DNA of 64,000 nt, from NCBI GenBank assembly GCA_963575745.1, contig CAUYUJ010007202.1, positions 457,127-521,126 on the forward strand, written 5' to 3'. This document shows positions 63,836 through 64,000 of this stretch, piece by piece. Positions within the stretch are counted from its first letter, which is position 1, and every line of letters begins with the position of its first letter. The DNA is from Prorocentrum cordatum. Lineage: Eukaryota > Sar > Dinophyceae > Prorocentrales > Prorocentraceae. Position numbers and translations under genes: made by a program. The notes beneath the pieces were generated by a model, which was not told where the DNA came from, did not search any database, and was given only the letters and a program-made list of their open reading frames with translations.

Positions 63836-64000
63836 CTTCAAACTCTTGTCTTCGAACGAGGCAATTCCCCCAATGGAGATGAGCCGCTATAGGGGCCAAT
63901 GAAGAGGGAGCTTGGAGGGAGGGTTCATACCAACATCCTTGATGACTCTTGGGCCCACTGGTCCTCCTCCTCCACCTCCTCCTCCTCCTCTTCTTTTTCT

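Overview
This window looks like nuclear DNA of a dinoflagellate. The evidence is two relict copies of the dinoflagellate spliced leader, high GC with long GGA/TCC tracts, introns that fit GC-AG or GA-AG borders, decayed LINE retrotransposons, and very few host genes. A Prorocentrum-like genome would fit, but the genus cannot be fixed from the sequence. There is one 100-base assembly gap (9944-10043). Many apparent reading frames are products of repeats and do not begin with ATG.

Host genes. One gene is recognised with confidence: a MINDY-4 (FAM188B)-type deubiquitinase on the minus strand (49276 to 46644). Five exons rebuild a complete catalytic domain. Its introns are themselves repeats with terminal inverted repeats: two belong to family IE-1 and two to family IE-2, and both families also occur outside the gene. 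They behave like introner elements. Two short related minus-strand exons (22563-22658, 59469-59564) mark two paralogous genes of unknown function. A decayed ORF of unknown function lies at 29.4-30.6 kb.

Retrotransposons. Six LINE fragments are present: an ORF1 with a spliced leader (10.0-11.1 kb, minus); an ORF2 3' end with RNase H (11.4-12.9 kb, plus); an endonuclease-RT ORF2 (22.3-19.0 kb, minus); a near full-length element with leader relict, ORF1, endonuclease, RT, RNase H and C-terminal zinc domain (31.0-39.2 kb, plus); an RT motif A scrap (39.8-40.2 kb, minus); and an RT C-terminal zinc domain (41.8-42.8 kb, plus). Most carry frameshifts or stops.

Small elements and repeats fill most of the rest. 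FB-1 is a foldback element with AGGCCTCC ends (six copies). TIR-1 is 148 bp (two copies, opposite strands). TIR-2 has GGTCGGGC ends (several copies). DR-1 to DR-4 are dispersed repeats. There are several single foldbacks and a nearly perfect 175-bp palindrome at 57.9 kb. Satellite arrays occur with periods of about 91, 73, 80, 57, 225 and 33 bp. A composite module (left border, Sat-A type array, CTGTG block, TG tract, conserved tail) occurs in the same order at 1-2.0 kb (array onward), 54.2-55.6 kb and 62.2-62.9 kb.

Taken together, this is a repeat-dominated region in which several small element families share inverted-repeat ends and nest in one another. Two of those families supply the introns of the one well-preserved gene.
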